Shown piece after piece: positions 27,344-36,978 of a DNA stretch of 64,000 nt. The stretch is from contig CAZCRT010000014.1 in assembly GCA_964501185.1 (NCBI GenBank), forward strand, positions 7,834 to 71,833, in the 5' to 3' direction. The translations under genes and the position numbers were made by a program. The stretch comes from BS150m-G50 sp964501185 [NCBI: uncultured Bacteroidia bacterium]. Lineage in GTDB: Bacteria; CAIWAD01; BS150m-G50. Positions within the stretch are counted from its first letter, which is position 1, and the number at the start of each line of letters is the position of its first letter. A model generated the notes under the pieces. It was not told the DNA's origin and did no database searches. It saw nothing but the letters and a program-made list of their open reading frames with translations.

Positions 27344-27734
27344 ACTTCTACCTCACTGTATTCCTGTTTTAAAACCACTTCTCCTGAAATTGCAGCATTG
27401 TGTTTCGGTCAATCTAAGCCCACCCCCTGATTCAGGGAGCAGCTTCTAAGAACCTGATCATCTGCGTCGTTATAATATCATTCTGTACCGGTTTATCCAA
27501 TAACTTCCTTGTCCTCCATGCCCGGGGCAACATATGAGTCTGTGAGAACAGGATAACTGACATCAGCGACCAATTTCTTTGACAAGAATGGAGTGTTTGC
27601 TAGCTTATGCGGATGAATAACAGCATTTCAGAAGTATATAGTATTGCTAGAAATAAATGGCCGTTACAAAATCGCTCTTCTAAGCAATACTATGGGCCGA
27701 TGCTTCACTTGACGTTTTTATAAGGACACTATTT
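27344..27734. other. 391-bp divergent gap between hflK and the HAD gene
   Basis: The gap must hold the promoters of both hflKC (minus) and the HAD/protease operon (plus). A plus-strand match to sigma-70 boxes, TTGACA at 27579 and TAGCTT at 27601 with a 16-bp spacer, is plausible but 130 bp from the start. An exact 11-bp inverted repeat, ATAGTATTGCT (27638-27648) with AGCAATACTAT (27683-27693), lies between it and the gene. The 61-bp dispersed repeat begins at 27697. Confidence 0.5.
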
Positions 27735-27757
27735 GTGAGCATCGGTATAGATCCAGA
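27697..27757 (+). repeat. 61-bp dispersed repeat, copy A (supplies the HAD start)
   Basis: It aligns without gaps to 49875-49935 with 51 of 61 bases identical; the block CTTGTGAGCATCGGTATA-like core is the best conserved part. The ends CCGATGCTTCAC and GTGAGCATCGG are near-complementary, so the unit can fold. It contains the AAGGAC ribosome site, the GTG start at 27735 and the first codons of the HAD gene. Confidence 0.8.
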
Positions 27758-28379
27758 CCTGACTGAATCCACCGGGACATCAATCCGACTGATCCTGTTT
27801 GATCTGGGGGGGGTACTTGTCCCTCTGGCACCGAAGTACCGTGAAGATTGTTTTGCACGAGAATTCGGAATCAATCAGGATAGATTCCAATCATTTCTGA
27901 AGTCAACTGTGCCTGAACAGTTCAATACCGGTAAACTGGATGCTGTAGATTTTTACCGGGAAGCACAACAGTATTTCGGAATGAACTTCCGGAAGTCAGT
28001 TTTTAAGGGATGTTGGATGAAACTGATTGCAGATTTCTACCCTGAAAACCTGATACTGGCAGGTTCACTGCGAGATAGTGGATTCCGAGTCGGGATACTG
28101 AGTAATACTGATCCCTGGCACTGGGAGTATATTCGTAGCCTCGCACCGGCTTTCACCGATTTTGACCCTGTGTTTACTTCATTCGAGCTGGGAATGCAGA
28201 AACCTGACAGTGGAATATTCAGTGCTATTTGCGATGACCAGCAGCTTCACCCGGCTGAGATACTGTTGATAGATGATTCAGCTGTCAATCTGGAAGCTGC
28301 ACGTAATTCAGGATGGCAGGTACACCACCTTGTGGATAGCAGAAAACTCGGTGTCCTTACCAGCCACCTGACAGGATGA
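27735..28379 (+). CDS. HAD-superfamily hydrolase
   Basis: A 214-residue phosphatase-like protein. The nucleophile motif ILFDLGGVLVPL puts Asp at residue 23, motif II is GILSNTDPWH, and the late motif IDDSAVNLEAARNSGW is close to the C-terminus. The pattern FDLGGVL...LSNTD...DDS belongs to subfamily IA, the YihX and haloacid/epoxide-hydrolase-like group, acting on small phosphorylated compounds. The substrate is unknown. The start is GTG 27735, with AAGGAC upstream, both lying in the 61-bp repeat; no other start precedes the nucleophile. It leads the protease genes with a 43-bp gap. A perfect ACTTCCGGAAGT lies at 27985. Confidence 0.85.
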   Translation: MSIGIDPDLTESTGTSIRLILFDLGGVLVPLAPKYREDCFAREFGINQDRFQSFLKSTVPEQFNTGKLDAVDFYREAQQYFGMNFRKSVFKGCWMKLIADFYPENLILAGSLRDSGFRVGILSNTDPWHWEYIRSLAPAFTDFDPVFTSFELGMQKPDSGIFSAICDDQQLHPAEILLIDDSAVNLEAARNSGWQVHHLVDSRKLGVLTSHLTG

Positions 28380-28422
28380 TTTGATAATAATCTTTTGGAG
28401 ATAACAAAATATCGAGGACAAC

Positions 28423-31056
28423 ATGAGCACATGCAGGAAAGCACCCGGGATTTTTTCCCGTTTTATGATAATCGGTCTCATTCTGGCCATTACAACCGGA
28501 GCATCCGGAAGGCAATCCCGGCAGCCAGTCGAGAAAACTCAAAACAGGATTCACCTGCTTCCGAAGAACGTCCAGCTCGGACAGCTGGAAAACGGGCTGC
28601 AGGTTATGCTGGTCCACAATCCCACCAGCACCATGTCGGGGGTAAATCTGCAGGTACATGCCGGGGCAGTTTACGAGGACTATCATACTTCAGGCATGTC
28701 CCACATGCTGGAACATTTGCTCTTCAACGGTACTACCAGCCGCACTCAGGAACAGCTTTACGATGATATTGACAGCATCAGTGGTTACATCAACGCCAAC
28801 ACTGCCGGTACTTATGTTAACTACATGGCAGTAGCGCCAGCCGACCAGCTGAATGCGGCGATGGAGATTCAGAGTGATATGCTTTTCAACTCCGTTATTC
28901 CACCGGAGAAGTTCGAAAAGGAACGGGGAATAGTACTGGAGGAGTTAATGCAGGGCCGCAACGATCCCTCTCATAAATCCAGTGAGCTTATCAACCGGCA
29001 GATTTTTGCGGGTACTTCAATGAGCATGCCTGTGCTGGGTACCAGCAGCACTATCGAAAACATGGATCGTGATGATGTCTGGGCTTTCTACAAGAATTTC
29101 TATGTTCCAAATAATATGCAGCTTTCAGTAGTAGGAAGTTTTGACCCTGATTCAATCTGGCAGCAACTGGAAGGGTATTACGGTGCCTACCCGGCAAGAA
29201 ATGTAGTGTTTCCTGAAGTTAAACAGCTCGGCCAGCTGACTGTAAGCAAGATTACATCCCGTTGGGTTGAAGGACTTCCGGAACTGCATCTTATCTTCAA
29301 CGCTCCTGCTTTCAATGAAAGTGATTACCCGGTTTTTGAAGTACTGCTTGAGATTCTGGCATCATCTTCAAACCCGGTCAAGCAGATGCTCAAGGAAAAT
29401 GGAATACCGCTTCAAGACATTTCACATATGCACTATCCCTGGGAAGGATTTTCACGATTGCAGATGAGCTTCAGTTTCAGCGAAGAGGTTGATGTCAACC
29501 ATGTCATGCCGATAGTAGATCAGGCTCTTAAAGGTATGGCAACAGACCTCCTGCTGGAAGAGAACCTGATCAAGAGTATTGTAAACACCCGACTGACTGA
29601 TGAATTGTGCATGTTTGAAAGACCACACAGCCTGGGTATGTTCAAGGGAGATCTGCTTGCTAATGCCGGGTTTGAGTATCTCTATGAACTGACACACCAG
29701 ATTCAATCTGTGGACAGAAATCAACTCCAGCAGGTAGTTGGGCAATATATTGCCAACCAGCCCCGTCAGATCATTGCATTTAATACACTCCATGAAAAGG
29801 TGATGGATCAGACCAGTCAGGGGACGGATACCGAAAGACTGACTCTTGATGCAGGTTCAACACTTATTGCCCATGACCGGGGGGCTTCTGATCTCTTCGC
29901 ACTGCATCTTCTCTTCCGTAACCGCTCCTTGAATGAACCTGAAGGCAAAGAGGGAATTGTAAACCTGCTGCATCAGATGCTATTGACCGCTGATTCTGAA
30001 AACCTGTCACAGGATCCAGAATTGCTTTTCAGTGAATTTGGTATCATTACCAAAGCAGTGGACTCACCCTGGATTCCATTCGACGATTATTATACAAACG
30101 GTCGCTTCTCCTTTGTTCGTCTGGAGTGTCGCAGGCAGCATGCTGACGATGCTGTCAGACTCATAAGTGATCATCTTTACGACCGTGAATTCACTCCGGC
30201 AATACTGCAGAGTGCAAAGGAAAACATCTACTCGCGGTTGCGTAGAGATAAAGCAAGTACACGAACCATGGCAAGAAGCGAGTTTCGGGACCTGCTTCTG
30301 GGAGATCACCCACTCACGCAACCCATTTATGGTACTGTAGAAAGTATCGAAAGTATTTCCCTGGACGACATACTCGAGCTTCGGAAGCAGTACTTCAATC
30401 CAGCTAACATCATTTTCAGCGTGGTCTCAGCAATTCCCGCAGAAGAGGTCGCAACCATGCTCTCCTCTTACCTGCCGGATTATAAGCAGATTCAACCTCT
30501 GGAGCTTCCAGATGCCCCATTGACTGAGAGTGCAGCATCTGCGACTATTGAAGTCGGTGGTGAACAGGCGTTTGTCTACCTGGGCTATATCACAGAGATT
30601 GATCCTGATGATGGATACGCTTTGCAACTGCTGGGTTCGATTATTTCCAACCGTATTGCCATGGACCTGCGTGAAACACGTGGACTGGCGTATTCGGTGG
30701 GAGCCTGGATTTCTGCAAACGATGACAGAGCAGAAATAGGAAGCTACATGGGGACCCGCAGTGAAAATCTGGAGGAAGTACTTCCTGTTCTGCGACAGAG
30801 TATTACCGATTTTGATTCCGGTGATATAACAGAGACTGAACTGGAAATTGCTCTGCAGGCGGTACTGGGAAGACAGCAGATGCGTCTTCTGACATCTATC
30901 GGCCAGGCTTATAATCTGGGAACCGGAGAGATGGGGGGAGACTTCCGGAAGTCAATTGAAATCTTTGATCGTTACGAAGCTGTCACCCTTGAACAGGTTC
31001 AGTCTATGTCATCTTACCTGGGCACAAGACCACTAGTGGAGGTAATTGCCAAATGA
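28423..31056 (+). CDS. M16 family zinc metalloprotease, exported
   Basis: The 877-residue protein has an N-terminal hydrophobic segment (FMIIGLILAITTGASG) consistent with export. The first M16 domain holds the inverted zinc motif HMLEH (H94, E97, H98), with the third ligand expected in EELMQGRNDPSHKSSE. A second M16 domain (about 640-870) lacks the zinc motif, as usual for the structural half. Pitrilysin-like enzymes degrade peptides, here probably in the periplasm or at the surface. ATG 28423 has AGGA upstream. The gene ends in ATGA overlap with the next peptidase, so they are co-translated. Confidence 0.92.
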   Translation: MSTCRKAPGIFSRFMIIGLILAITTGASGRQSRQPVEKTQNRIHLLPKNVQLGQLENGLQVMLVHNPTSTMSGVNLQVHAGAVYEDYHTSGMSHMLEHLLFNGTTSRTQEQLYDDIDSISGYINANTAGTYVNYMAVAPADQLNAAMEIQSDMLFNSVIPPEKFEKERGIVLEELMQGRNDPSHKSSELINRQIFAGTSMSMPVLGTSSTIENMDRDDVWAFYKNFYVPNNMQLSVVGSFDPDSIWQQLEGYYGAYPARNVVFPEVKQLGQLTVSKITSRWVEGLPELHLIFNAPAFNESDYPVFEVLLEILASSSNPVKQMLKENGIPLQDISHMHYPWEGFSRLQMSFSFSEEVDVNHVMPIVDQALKGMATDLLLEENLIKSIVNTRLTDELCMFERPHSLGMFKGDLLANAGFEYLYELTHQIQSVDRNQLQQVVGQYIANQPRQIIAFNTLHEKVMDQTSQGTDTERLTLDAGSTLIAHDRGASDLFALHLLFRNRSLNEPEGKEGIVNLLHQMLLTADSENLSQDPELLFSEFGIITKAVDSPWIPFDDYYTNGRFSFVRLECRRQHADDAVRLISDHLYDREFTPAILQSAKENIYSRLRRDKASTRTMARSEFRDLLLGDHPLTQPIYGTVESIESISLDDILELRKQYFNPANIIFSVVSAIPAEEVATMLSSYLPDYKQIQPLELPDAPLTESAASATIEVGGEQAFVYLGYITEIDPDDGYALQLLGSIISNRIAMDLRETRGLAYSVGAWISANDDRAEIGSYMGTRSENLEEVLPVLRQSITDFDSGDITETELEIALQAVLGRQQMRLLTSIGQAYNLGTGEMGGDFRKSIEIFDRYEAVTLEQVQSMSSYLGTRPLVEVIAK

Positions 31057-33146
31057 AATACAGAAACTCTATCATAACAACCATGCTTGTTGTTCCCCTG
31101 ATCTCAATAACAGTTACAGCCTGTGCTGCTACCACCAGTCCGGTAGAGAACCTGACTGAAGGTTGTTTTAACAGTTCCGGAAGTCAACTCACTCATCATA
31201 ATCTCACAATCGATCTCTATCCTGCCCTGAATAAAGTGGAGATGACAGATACTCTCTATCTGCCGGAAGGTGCTGATGAGCTGTTACTCAACCGGCATTA
31301 CCAGATTAGTGGAATCAGTTCTCTCGATGGCATTCTGGACTTCACTGTGGAACCGCTTGACGATGATGAGGACTCGGTACTCAATCGTATTGTATTGAGT
31401 TCCGGAACTCCCGGCCCTCGCACTATCGTGATCAGCACACAGGGTACTTTCTTCGAGTCAACTGCATCAACCTCTTTTTCACATGAAAATGTCGGACGGG
31501 AGATATCCACCACCATCTCTGATGAAGGGATCTATCTTTCAGGTTCTGCAGGCTGGTATCCACTCGTCGATGATTCCCCCGCCTGTTTCAGAACCACAAT
31601 AACCTCCCCGGATACAATTGAATGCCTTACAAATGGTGATCTGCTTTCCCACGAAGTGTCGGACGGCAGGTTGACATCTGTCTGGCAGACAGGCCCTCCG
31701 ACTGACGGTCTGATTATGATCGGTGGACGTTACCATATCCACAGTCGTGAGACTTCCGGTGGCAAAACCGTATACACATGGTTCCTCAGCGATGATCCTC
31801 AACTCACGGAGACTTATCTTTCACAATCGGTCCGCTACATCGAGATGTACAGCCGTATGCTCTCCCCATATCCGTACCAGCGCTTTACCGTTGTGGAAAA
31901 CTTCTTCCCCACCGGATATGGCATGCCGGGTTGGACGCTGCTGGGGGGGAATATCATCCGTCTCCCCTTTATCCCCTATACTTCTCTGGGACATGAGATA
32001 CTGCACAACTGGTGGGGTAATTCAGTTTTCGTTGACGATACACTCGGAAACTGGTGCGAGGGGATAACTGTCTATCAGGCTGATTATCTTTATAAACTGC
32101 AACGGGACCCTGCTGAAGGAAAACGATATCGCAAGAACAGCCTCAAGCAGTTTACATCTTACATCAATTCTGAAAATGACCTGCCATTAGTGGAATTCAG
32201 GGAGCGCCACAATCCAGCTACCCGCGCCATCGGCTATGGTAAGAGTATGATGCTTTTCCATATGGTTGAAGAGCAGATAGGTGCTGAAGCCTTTCAACTT
32301 GCACTGCAGGATGTAATCGCCAGCTTCCCCTATCGTAGAGCTTCCTTTGCAGATTTCGTTCAGGCATTCAGTAAACGCTCAGGCCTTGATTTCACCCCCT
32401 TCTTCGACAGCTGGCTGCATCAGCTTGGCGCGGCACAACTGGAGCTGGGTAAAACCAAATGGAACGGGTCTACTCTGGCACTGGAACTACTGCAATCAGA
32501 ACCGCTTTTCCCACTGTCTGTGCCGGTTCGTCTGACTACTACTGATGGAACGCTTGATACTACGCTGGAGTTTTCCACCGCCAGCGCCAGTTACAGAATT
32601 CCGGTTGATAATCTCCAGAAACTTGAAATTGATCCTGACTACCACCTTTTCCGTTTCCTGCTACCTGCAGAAATGGAGTCATCGCTTGAGCAGGCATTTG
32701 CCGATACAGCACCCTGCTTCTTACCAGGTGTGGAGACTTCACCGGAAACCATTGCCGGTTTTGCTGAGGCAATCTGCGATAATCCCGGGGAGGATCAAAT
32801 CCTGAAATCCGATAGCCCCCTGCCATCGAAAGGAACCTGCTATCTGTTCAACCCGGCAGCCATCCCACAGGGATTGACAACTCACTTCAATCTGGATGAA
32901 AATCAGGTTTTTCTCCTGAATGAGACCTACAATCTGGACGAGACCACTCTGATAATGGTAGAAAAGCGACCTGTTGAGGATGGATTTCAAACCATCGTTT
33001 TTGTTTTTGACAGGAGTGATCCGGAAGGACTGGGCCGCCGCCTGCAGCATTATGGCAAATATTCCTGGCTCGTTTTCCAGGAGGGCCGCAACAGTGGTAA
33101 AGGATACTGGCCGGTAACAGATTCGCCGTTATCACGCCAGTGGTAA
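31053..33146 (+). CDS. M1-type gluzincin aminopeptidase-like lipoprotein
   Basis: The 697-residue protein starts with a probable lipoprotein signal (ISITVTACA, Cys about residue 24). An M1-like N-terminal beta domain follows. The catalytic region holds HEILHNWWGN (H314, E315, H318) and the third zinc ligand E336 in NWCEG, one residue closer than the usual 18-residue spacing. The GAMEN exopeptidase motif is replaced by MPGWTLLGGN, so substrate choice may differ from true aminopeptidase N. The ATG overlaps the M16 stop by 4 bp. It probably acts on peptides outside the cytoplasm together with the M16 enzyme. Confidence 0.86.
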   Translation: MKYRNSIITTMLVVPLISITVTACAATTSPVENLTEGCFNSSGSQLTHHNLTIDLYPALNKVEMTDTLYLPEGADELLLNRHYQISGISSLDGILDFTVEPLDDDEDSVLNRIVLSSGTPGPRTIVISTQGTFFESTASTSFSHENVGREISTTISDEGIYLSGSAGWYPLVDDSPACFRTTITSPDTIECLTNGDLLSHEVSDGRLTSVWQTGPPTDGLIMIGGRYHIHSRETSGGKTVYTWFLSDDPQLTETYLSQSVRYIEMYSRMLSPYPYQRFTVVENFFPTGYGMPGWTLLGGNIIRLPFIPYTSLGHEILHNWWGNSVFVDDTLGNWCEGITVYQADYLYKLQRDPAEGKRYRKNSLKQFTSYINSENDLPLVEFRERHNPATRAIGYGKSMMLFHMVEEQIGAEAFQLALQDVIASFPYRRASFADFVQAFSKRSGLDFTPFFDSWLHQLGAAQLELGKTKWNGSTLALELLQSEPLFPLSVPVRLTTTDGTLDTTLEFSTASASYRIPVDNLQKLEIDPDYHLFRFLLPAEMESSLEQAFADTAPCFLPGVETSPETIAGFAEAICDNPGEDQILKSDSPLPSKGTCYLFNPAAIPQGLTTHFNLDENQVFLLNETYNLDETTLIMVEKRPVEDGFQTIVFVFDRSDPEGLGRRLQHYGKYSWLVFQEGRNSGKGYWPVTDSPLSRQW

Positions 33147-33148
33147 TT

Positions 33149-34315
33149 ATGAAACGAATCGCTCTGTTGATGCTATCGCTGGTTCTGCCGGGTCTGTCTG
33201 CAATGGGATTTGCAGAAGTGGATATTCAACCGGCTCCAATCCCGACAGATAATTCAATGCAGGCTGATACCGTTGCTGTAAGCAGTGTCCCGTCTGATCA
33301 CGCCCGGCGTCCAGGGATCATCGCGTATCGCTCCGGATTACGTTGTATTCGTTTCAATGAACCTGACAGTGCATTTTTTTTCCTGAGAATGGCTCTGGAT
33401 CTGATTCCTGAGTTCTATCCCGCTCACATCTCTCTCGGAAGGCAGTTACTTCAGGCCTGGGATCTGACAGCTGCAGAAAAGACTGCTCATCAGGCAATAC
33501 TGATTGATCCCATCCATCCTGACGGATACCATCTTCTGGGTGATATCGCTTTTGGTCGTCAGCAATTGTCAGCAGCCATACAATGGTATCGCACCGCTCT
33601 GGCTCTTTATACCGATCAGGAACCCACCGGACCACTGCACAATAAAATGGGGCTCTGTTTATGGGAGTCCGGCAACCATGATCTGGCGCTGCGTTATCTG
33701 TTGAAAGCATATCAACAGTCAGGCGGTGCTCTGTCAACCACGATTGTCGATTCACTGCTGGAGCAACAGGACATCGGAACTGAAGAGGCACTGGCTGACC
33801 TCTACGAACAGTACTCAATCGATCCAGGCTATTCAGTATCCGAGTCAATACAGGAGTATATTGAAGAGACCTACCAGGTCGAAATGGAGAACCAGAACTT
33901 TTCATCAGCGCTCAGCATCGCCAGAAAGCTAACACAACTGGATTCCACACAATCCCGTTATCAGATCTATACGGTTCAGGCGCTGATCAGTCTCGGTCAA
34001 CTGGCTGAAGCCCGTCAATCTCTGGAAAACCTGCCAGATACACCTGACAACCGGTTGGCACTGGCCCGGTTGTATGTACGCTGTGATTCTCTGGACAGGG
34101 CTCTCTTCAACTATCGTATCGCCTGGAAATCTCTACCACATACTATTGATCTTGAACTGGAAATCGGTGAGCTCTACTTTTATGCTGGTTTGAAGGATTC
34201 TGCTCTGGTTTATTTTCGCAGTGCCTGTGACCGTGGTGACTCACCAGCCTGCGAGCAGGTAAGGTTGATAGAGGCTGCTGCCGGTGATGAACTTCAGGAA
34301 GCCCCTGATCGATAG
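33149..34315 (+). CDS. TPR-repeat protein, exported
   Basis: About 388 residues from ATG 33149 (MKRIALLMLSLVLPG), which follows the previous stop by 2 bp; the longer frame from GTG 33140 starts inside the upstream gene. After a signal peptide ending near AMGFAEVD come helical pairs fitting tetratricopeptide repeats, for example PAHISLGRQLLQAWDLTAAE and GYHLLGDIAFGRQQLSAAIQ. TPR proteins are scaffolds. Given its place between three peptidases, it could organise them in the periplasm, but nothing in the sequence shows this. Confidence 0.82.
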   Translation: MKRIALLMLSLVLPGLSAMGFAEVDIQPAPIPTDNSMQADTVAVSSVPSDHARRPGIIAYRSGLRCIRFNEPDSAFFFLRMALDLIPEFYPAHISLGRQLLQAWDLTAAEKTAHQAILIDPIHPDGYHLLGDIAFGRQQLSAAIQWYRTALALYTDQEPTGPLHNKMGLCLWESGNHDLALRYLLKAYQQSGGALSTTIVDSLLEQQDIGTEEALADLYEQYSIDPGYSVSESIQEYIEETYQVEMENQNFSSALSIARKLTQLDSTQSRYQIYTVQALISLGQLAEARQSLENLPDTPDNRLALARLYVRCDSLDRALFNYRIAWKSLPHTIDLELEIGELYFYAGLKDSALVYFRSACDRGDSPACEQVRLIEAAAGDELQEAPDR

Positions 34316-34397
34316 AAAGATGTACAGAAAGTTTTTTTACTGAAGAGTTGCATTTAGGGCAACGCGGTGGAAAATCGCTATAAATAAAGGAACAGAC

Positions 34398-36899
34398 ATG
34401 CTTACTGTGATTTTCAGTCTCCTGTTGCTGATCGGATTACCGTCTACCCAGGCAGATGCTGCCAGGCTGCAACTACAAAATCGTACCATTGATACCGAAC
34501 TCGATGCTGGATTGGCTGCAGCTGATCAGCCTGCTGGTACTTATTTCATTCAACTTGCCACAACCCCCACTTCAGACCAGAAGGCATGGATGGTTAAAAA
34601 TGGTGTTGAACTCAGACAATATCTGCCACGCGGTTTCTGGTTTGCAGAGTTCAGTGCTGAAGCCACTTTGCAGGAATTGGACGATATGCTCCTCTGGATT
34701 GGTGTGATACAACCGGTGGACAAGCTTTCTTCCCGGATAATCAATCATCAGCTCCCCCCAGCTCTCTTCGACAGCAACGGTGACCTGCAGGTTATAGTGC
34801 GCCCATATCTCTATAACCAGGAGTTTGTACAGTTACTGCTTGACCTTGCAGCACAACATGATTGGCTAACGGGTGAAATCAGTGAGCGCTTCGGCAGAGT
34901 TTCACTCGCACTCCCGCTGTCTGATATCAGCCTGTTGACGGAACAACAGTCCGTACGCTGGATTGAACCGATACCCCCTCTGAAGAAAACCTTTAACGAT
35001 GGTGCCAGGGCTAACATGCAGGTCGATCCGCTGCAGGAACCGTACTATAATCTGCGTGGTTCTGATGTGACTGTTGGTGTCTGGGATGGAGGGACTATTT
35101 CAACTCAACACCCGGATTTTTCGGGACGTCTCACAATTGAAGATCCACAGGACACAGAACAGCATGCTACACACGTTGCCGGCACCATGGCTGGTGATGG
35201 AAGTAATAGCTCCAACAACGGTGGTACTCCATACCAGTGGCGTGGTATGGCGCCGGACGCTGACCTTCATTCCTGGGATTGGGACGAAGCTGAAGATGAA
35301 TATGCTGATGCAGCTGATGCAATGAGTCTTTCCGTTGCCAACAATTCCTGGGGATATGGTATTGAGCCACCTTTCTGCGATTTCTACGGTGACTATGCCG
35401 CTTTCTGTGTCGATGTAGATCTGGTTGTCCCGGCCTGGCAGGTCAATGTCCAGTTTGCCGCCGGTAACGAACGGGGCTGGAATGAGTGCGGACAGGGAGC
35501 TAACTCCTATGCCAATATTCCACCACCCGGCACCGCCAAGAATATCATTACTATCGGAGCCATCAACTCCAACAACTCCTCAATGACCAGTTTTTCCAGC
35601 TGGGGGCCGGTCGATGACGGGCGGATCAAACCTGATCTCTGCGCACCGGGATGTCAGACCGGCAGTTATATCAAATCAACCCTCCCACCGAGTGGCTACG
35701 GTGGCAATGGCTGGTGCGGCACCTCCATGGCAGCTCCTGCAGCCAGTGGTGTTGTCACCCTGCTGCAGCAGGCTTATCGCGCCCGTTACGATGAAGCGCC
35801 CTACCCTTCACTGATTAAGGGATTACTTATCCAGACAGCTGAGGATCTTGGTACTACCGGGCCCGATTACAAATATGGCTGGGGTGGGATTGACGCACTG
35901 ACTGCTATCGAGCATCTCTACGATGGTGATTTCATGCAGGGGATGGTCTTCGGTACAGATGATTATACGCATCATTTCACAGTGGCTGCTGGAACTGATG
36001 AGATCAAAGTTACCCTGGCCTGGGATGATAGTCCCGGAACCGAGAATGCAGAACGCACACTGGTGACCGATCTCAATCTGCGGCTTATATCTCCAGATGC
36101 AACTGAGTATCACCCCTGGGTGACCAACCCGAACAGCCCCTCACAGGCTGCACAAACAGGTAATGATTCACTTAACAATGTCGAGCAGGTCAGTGTGCAG
36201 TCACCACAGGCAGGTGAATGGACAGCATCAATCAGCGGTGATCTGCCTATGGGATTTCAATTGTTCAGTCTGGTTCTGCCACACAACGAGGATCTTATCT
36301 CCCTGCAGCATCAGTCAGCTGATACTCTCTATCAGGAGGCAGGTGGCAGCAGAGTAGAATGCACAATCACCGGTAGCGGTGACATAGATTTAGCCCAGAG
36401 TGGTGTTGTCTGGTATAACAATCTTGGAGAAAGTGATTCTTCCCCTCTACAGTCTTCAGGTGGAAATCAGTACTACAGCATGATTCCAGCCACTGTTTCC
36501 GGGCCGGTAGATTATTACCTGCGGGCTGTTGACATTTCCGGGAATGAGGACCTGCTTCCACCTGGCGCACCACAGGGGCTCTACAGCACTTTTATCAGTG
36601 GCAGTGAATTCGTATCACGTTCACCTGAAGTACCGCGGGAATTCGCTCTTCAGCCGCTCTACCCCAATCCTTTCAACCCGAGTACTACCTGTGCATTCTC
36701 TCTGCGTCAGGCAGGACAGGCTCAGCTGCGAGTTTACGATCTGTCAGGCCGGGAAGTGAAGCAGCTGATGAATTCTTATCTTGAGGCAGGCGTCTACCAG
36801 GTTCAATTCCAGGGGGATGAGTTACCGGCTGGTCTGTATTTTGTACAACTGCGACAGAATGACCGTGTTCAAACCCGCAAGGCACTACTTGTCAAATAG
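34398..36899 (+). CDS. Subtilisin-like S8 protease with T9SS C-terminal sorting domain
   Basis: The 833-residue secreted protease has a signal peptide (about 1-22), a propeptide-like region to about 215, and an S8 domain with catalytic D230 (VGVWDGGT), H256 (QHATHVAGT) and S443 (GTSMAAPAASG). A proprotein-convertase-like beta domain follows, and residues about 755-833 form the T9SS sorting domain (LYPNPFNPSTTCAFSL ... GLYFVQL ... KALLVK). It should be secreted through the SprA channel and attached to the surface or released. It follows the TPR gene by 80 bp with its own AAAGGAA ribosome site. The terminator after it ends the operon. Confidence 0.94.
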   Translation: MLTVIFSLLLLIGLPSTQADAARLQLQNRTIDTELDAGLAAADQPAGTYFIQLATTPTSDQKAWMVKNGVELRQYLPRGFWFAEFSAEATLQELDDMLLWIGVIQPVDKLSSRIINHQLPPALFDSNGDLQVIVRPYLYNQEFVQLLLDLAAQHDWLTGEISERFGRVSLALPLSDISLLTEQQSVRWIEPIPPLKKTFNDGARANMQVDPLQEPYYNLRGSDVTVGVWDGGTISTQHPDFSGRLTIEDPQDTEQHATHVAGTMAGDGSNSSNNGGTPYQWRGMAPDADLHSWDWDEAEDEYADAADAMSLSVANNSWGYGIEPPFCDFYGDYAAFCVDVDLVVPAWQVNVQFAAGNERGWNECGQGANSYANIPPPGTAKNIITIGAINSNNSSMTSFSSWGPVDDGRIKPDLCAPGCQTGSYIKSTLPPSGYGGNGWCGTSMAAPAASGVVTLLQQAYRARYDEAPYPSLIKGLLIQTAEDLGTTGPDYKYGWGGIDALTAIEHLYDGDFMQGMVFGTDDYTHHFTVAAGTDEIKVTLAWDDSPGTENAERTLVTDLNLRLISPDATEYHPWVTNPNSPSQAAQTGNDSLNNVEQVSVQSPQAGEWTASISGDLPMGFQLFSLVLPHNEDLISLQHQSADTLYQEAGGSRVECTITGSGDIDLAQSGVVWYNNLGESDSSPLQSSGGNQYYSMIPATVSGPVDYYLRAVDISGNEDLLPPGAPQGLYSTFISGSEFVSRSPEVPREFALQPLYPNPFNPSTTCAFSLRQAGQAQLRVYDLSGREVKQLMNSYLEAGVYQVQFQGDELPAGLYFVQLRQNDRVQTRKALLVK

Positions 36900-36926
36900 A
36901 TTTGACGATATACGATTGCAAAAAAA

Positions 36927-36947
36927 AGCCACCCGCAAAGGGTGGCT
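36927..36947. terminator. Bidirectional terminator between convergent genes
   Basis: AGCCACCC and GGGTGGCT form an 8-bp GC-rich stem with a GCAAA loop, with A-runs to the left and TTTCTT to the right. It serves the S8 protease gene (plus) and the lipoprotein gene (minus). Confidence 0.93.
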
Positions 36948-36978
36948 TTCTTGTATCAGATTTTATAGTGCCCGAAAA

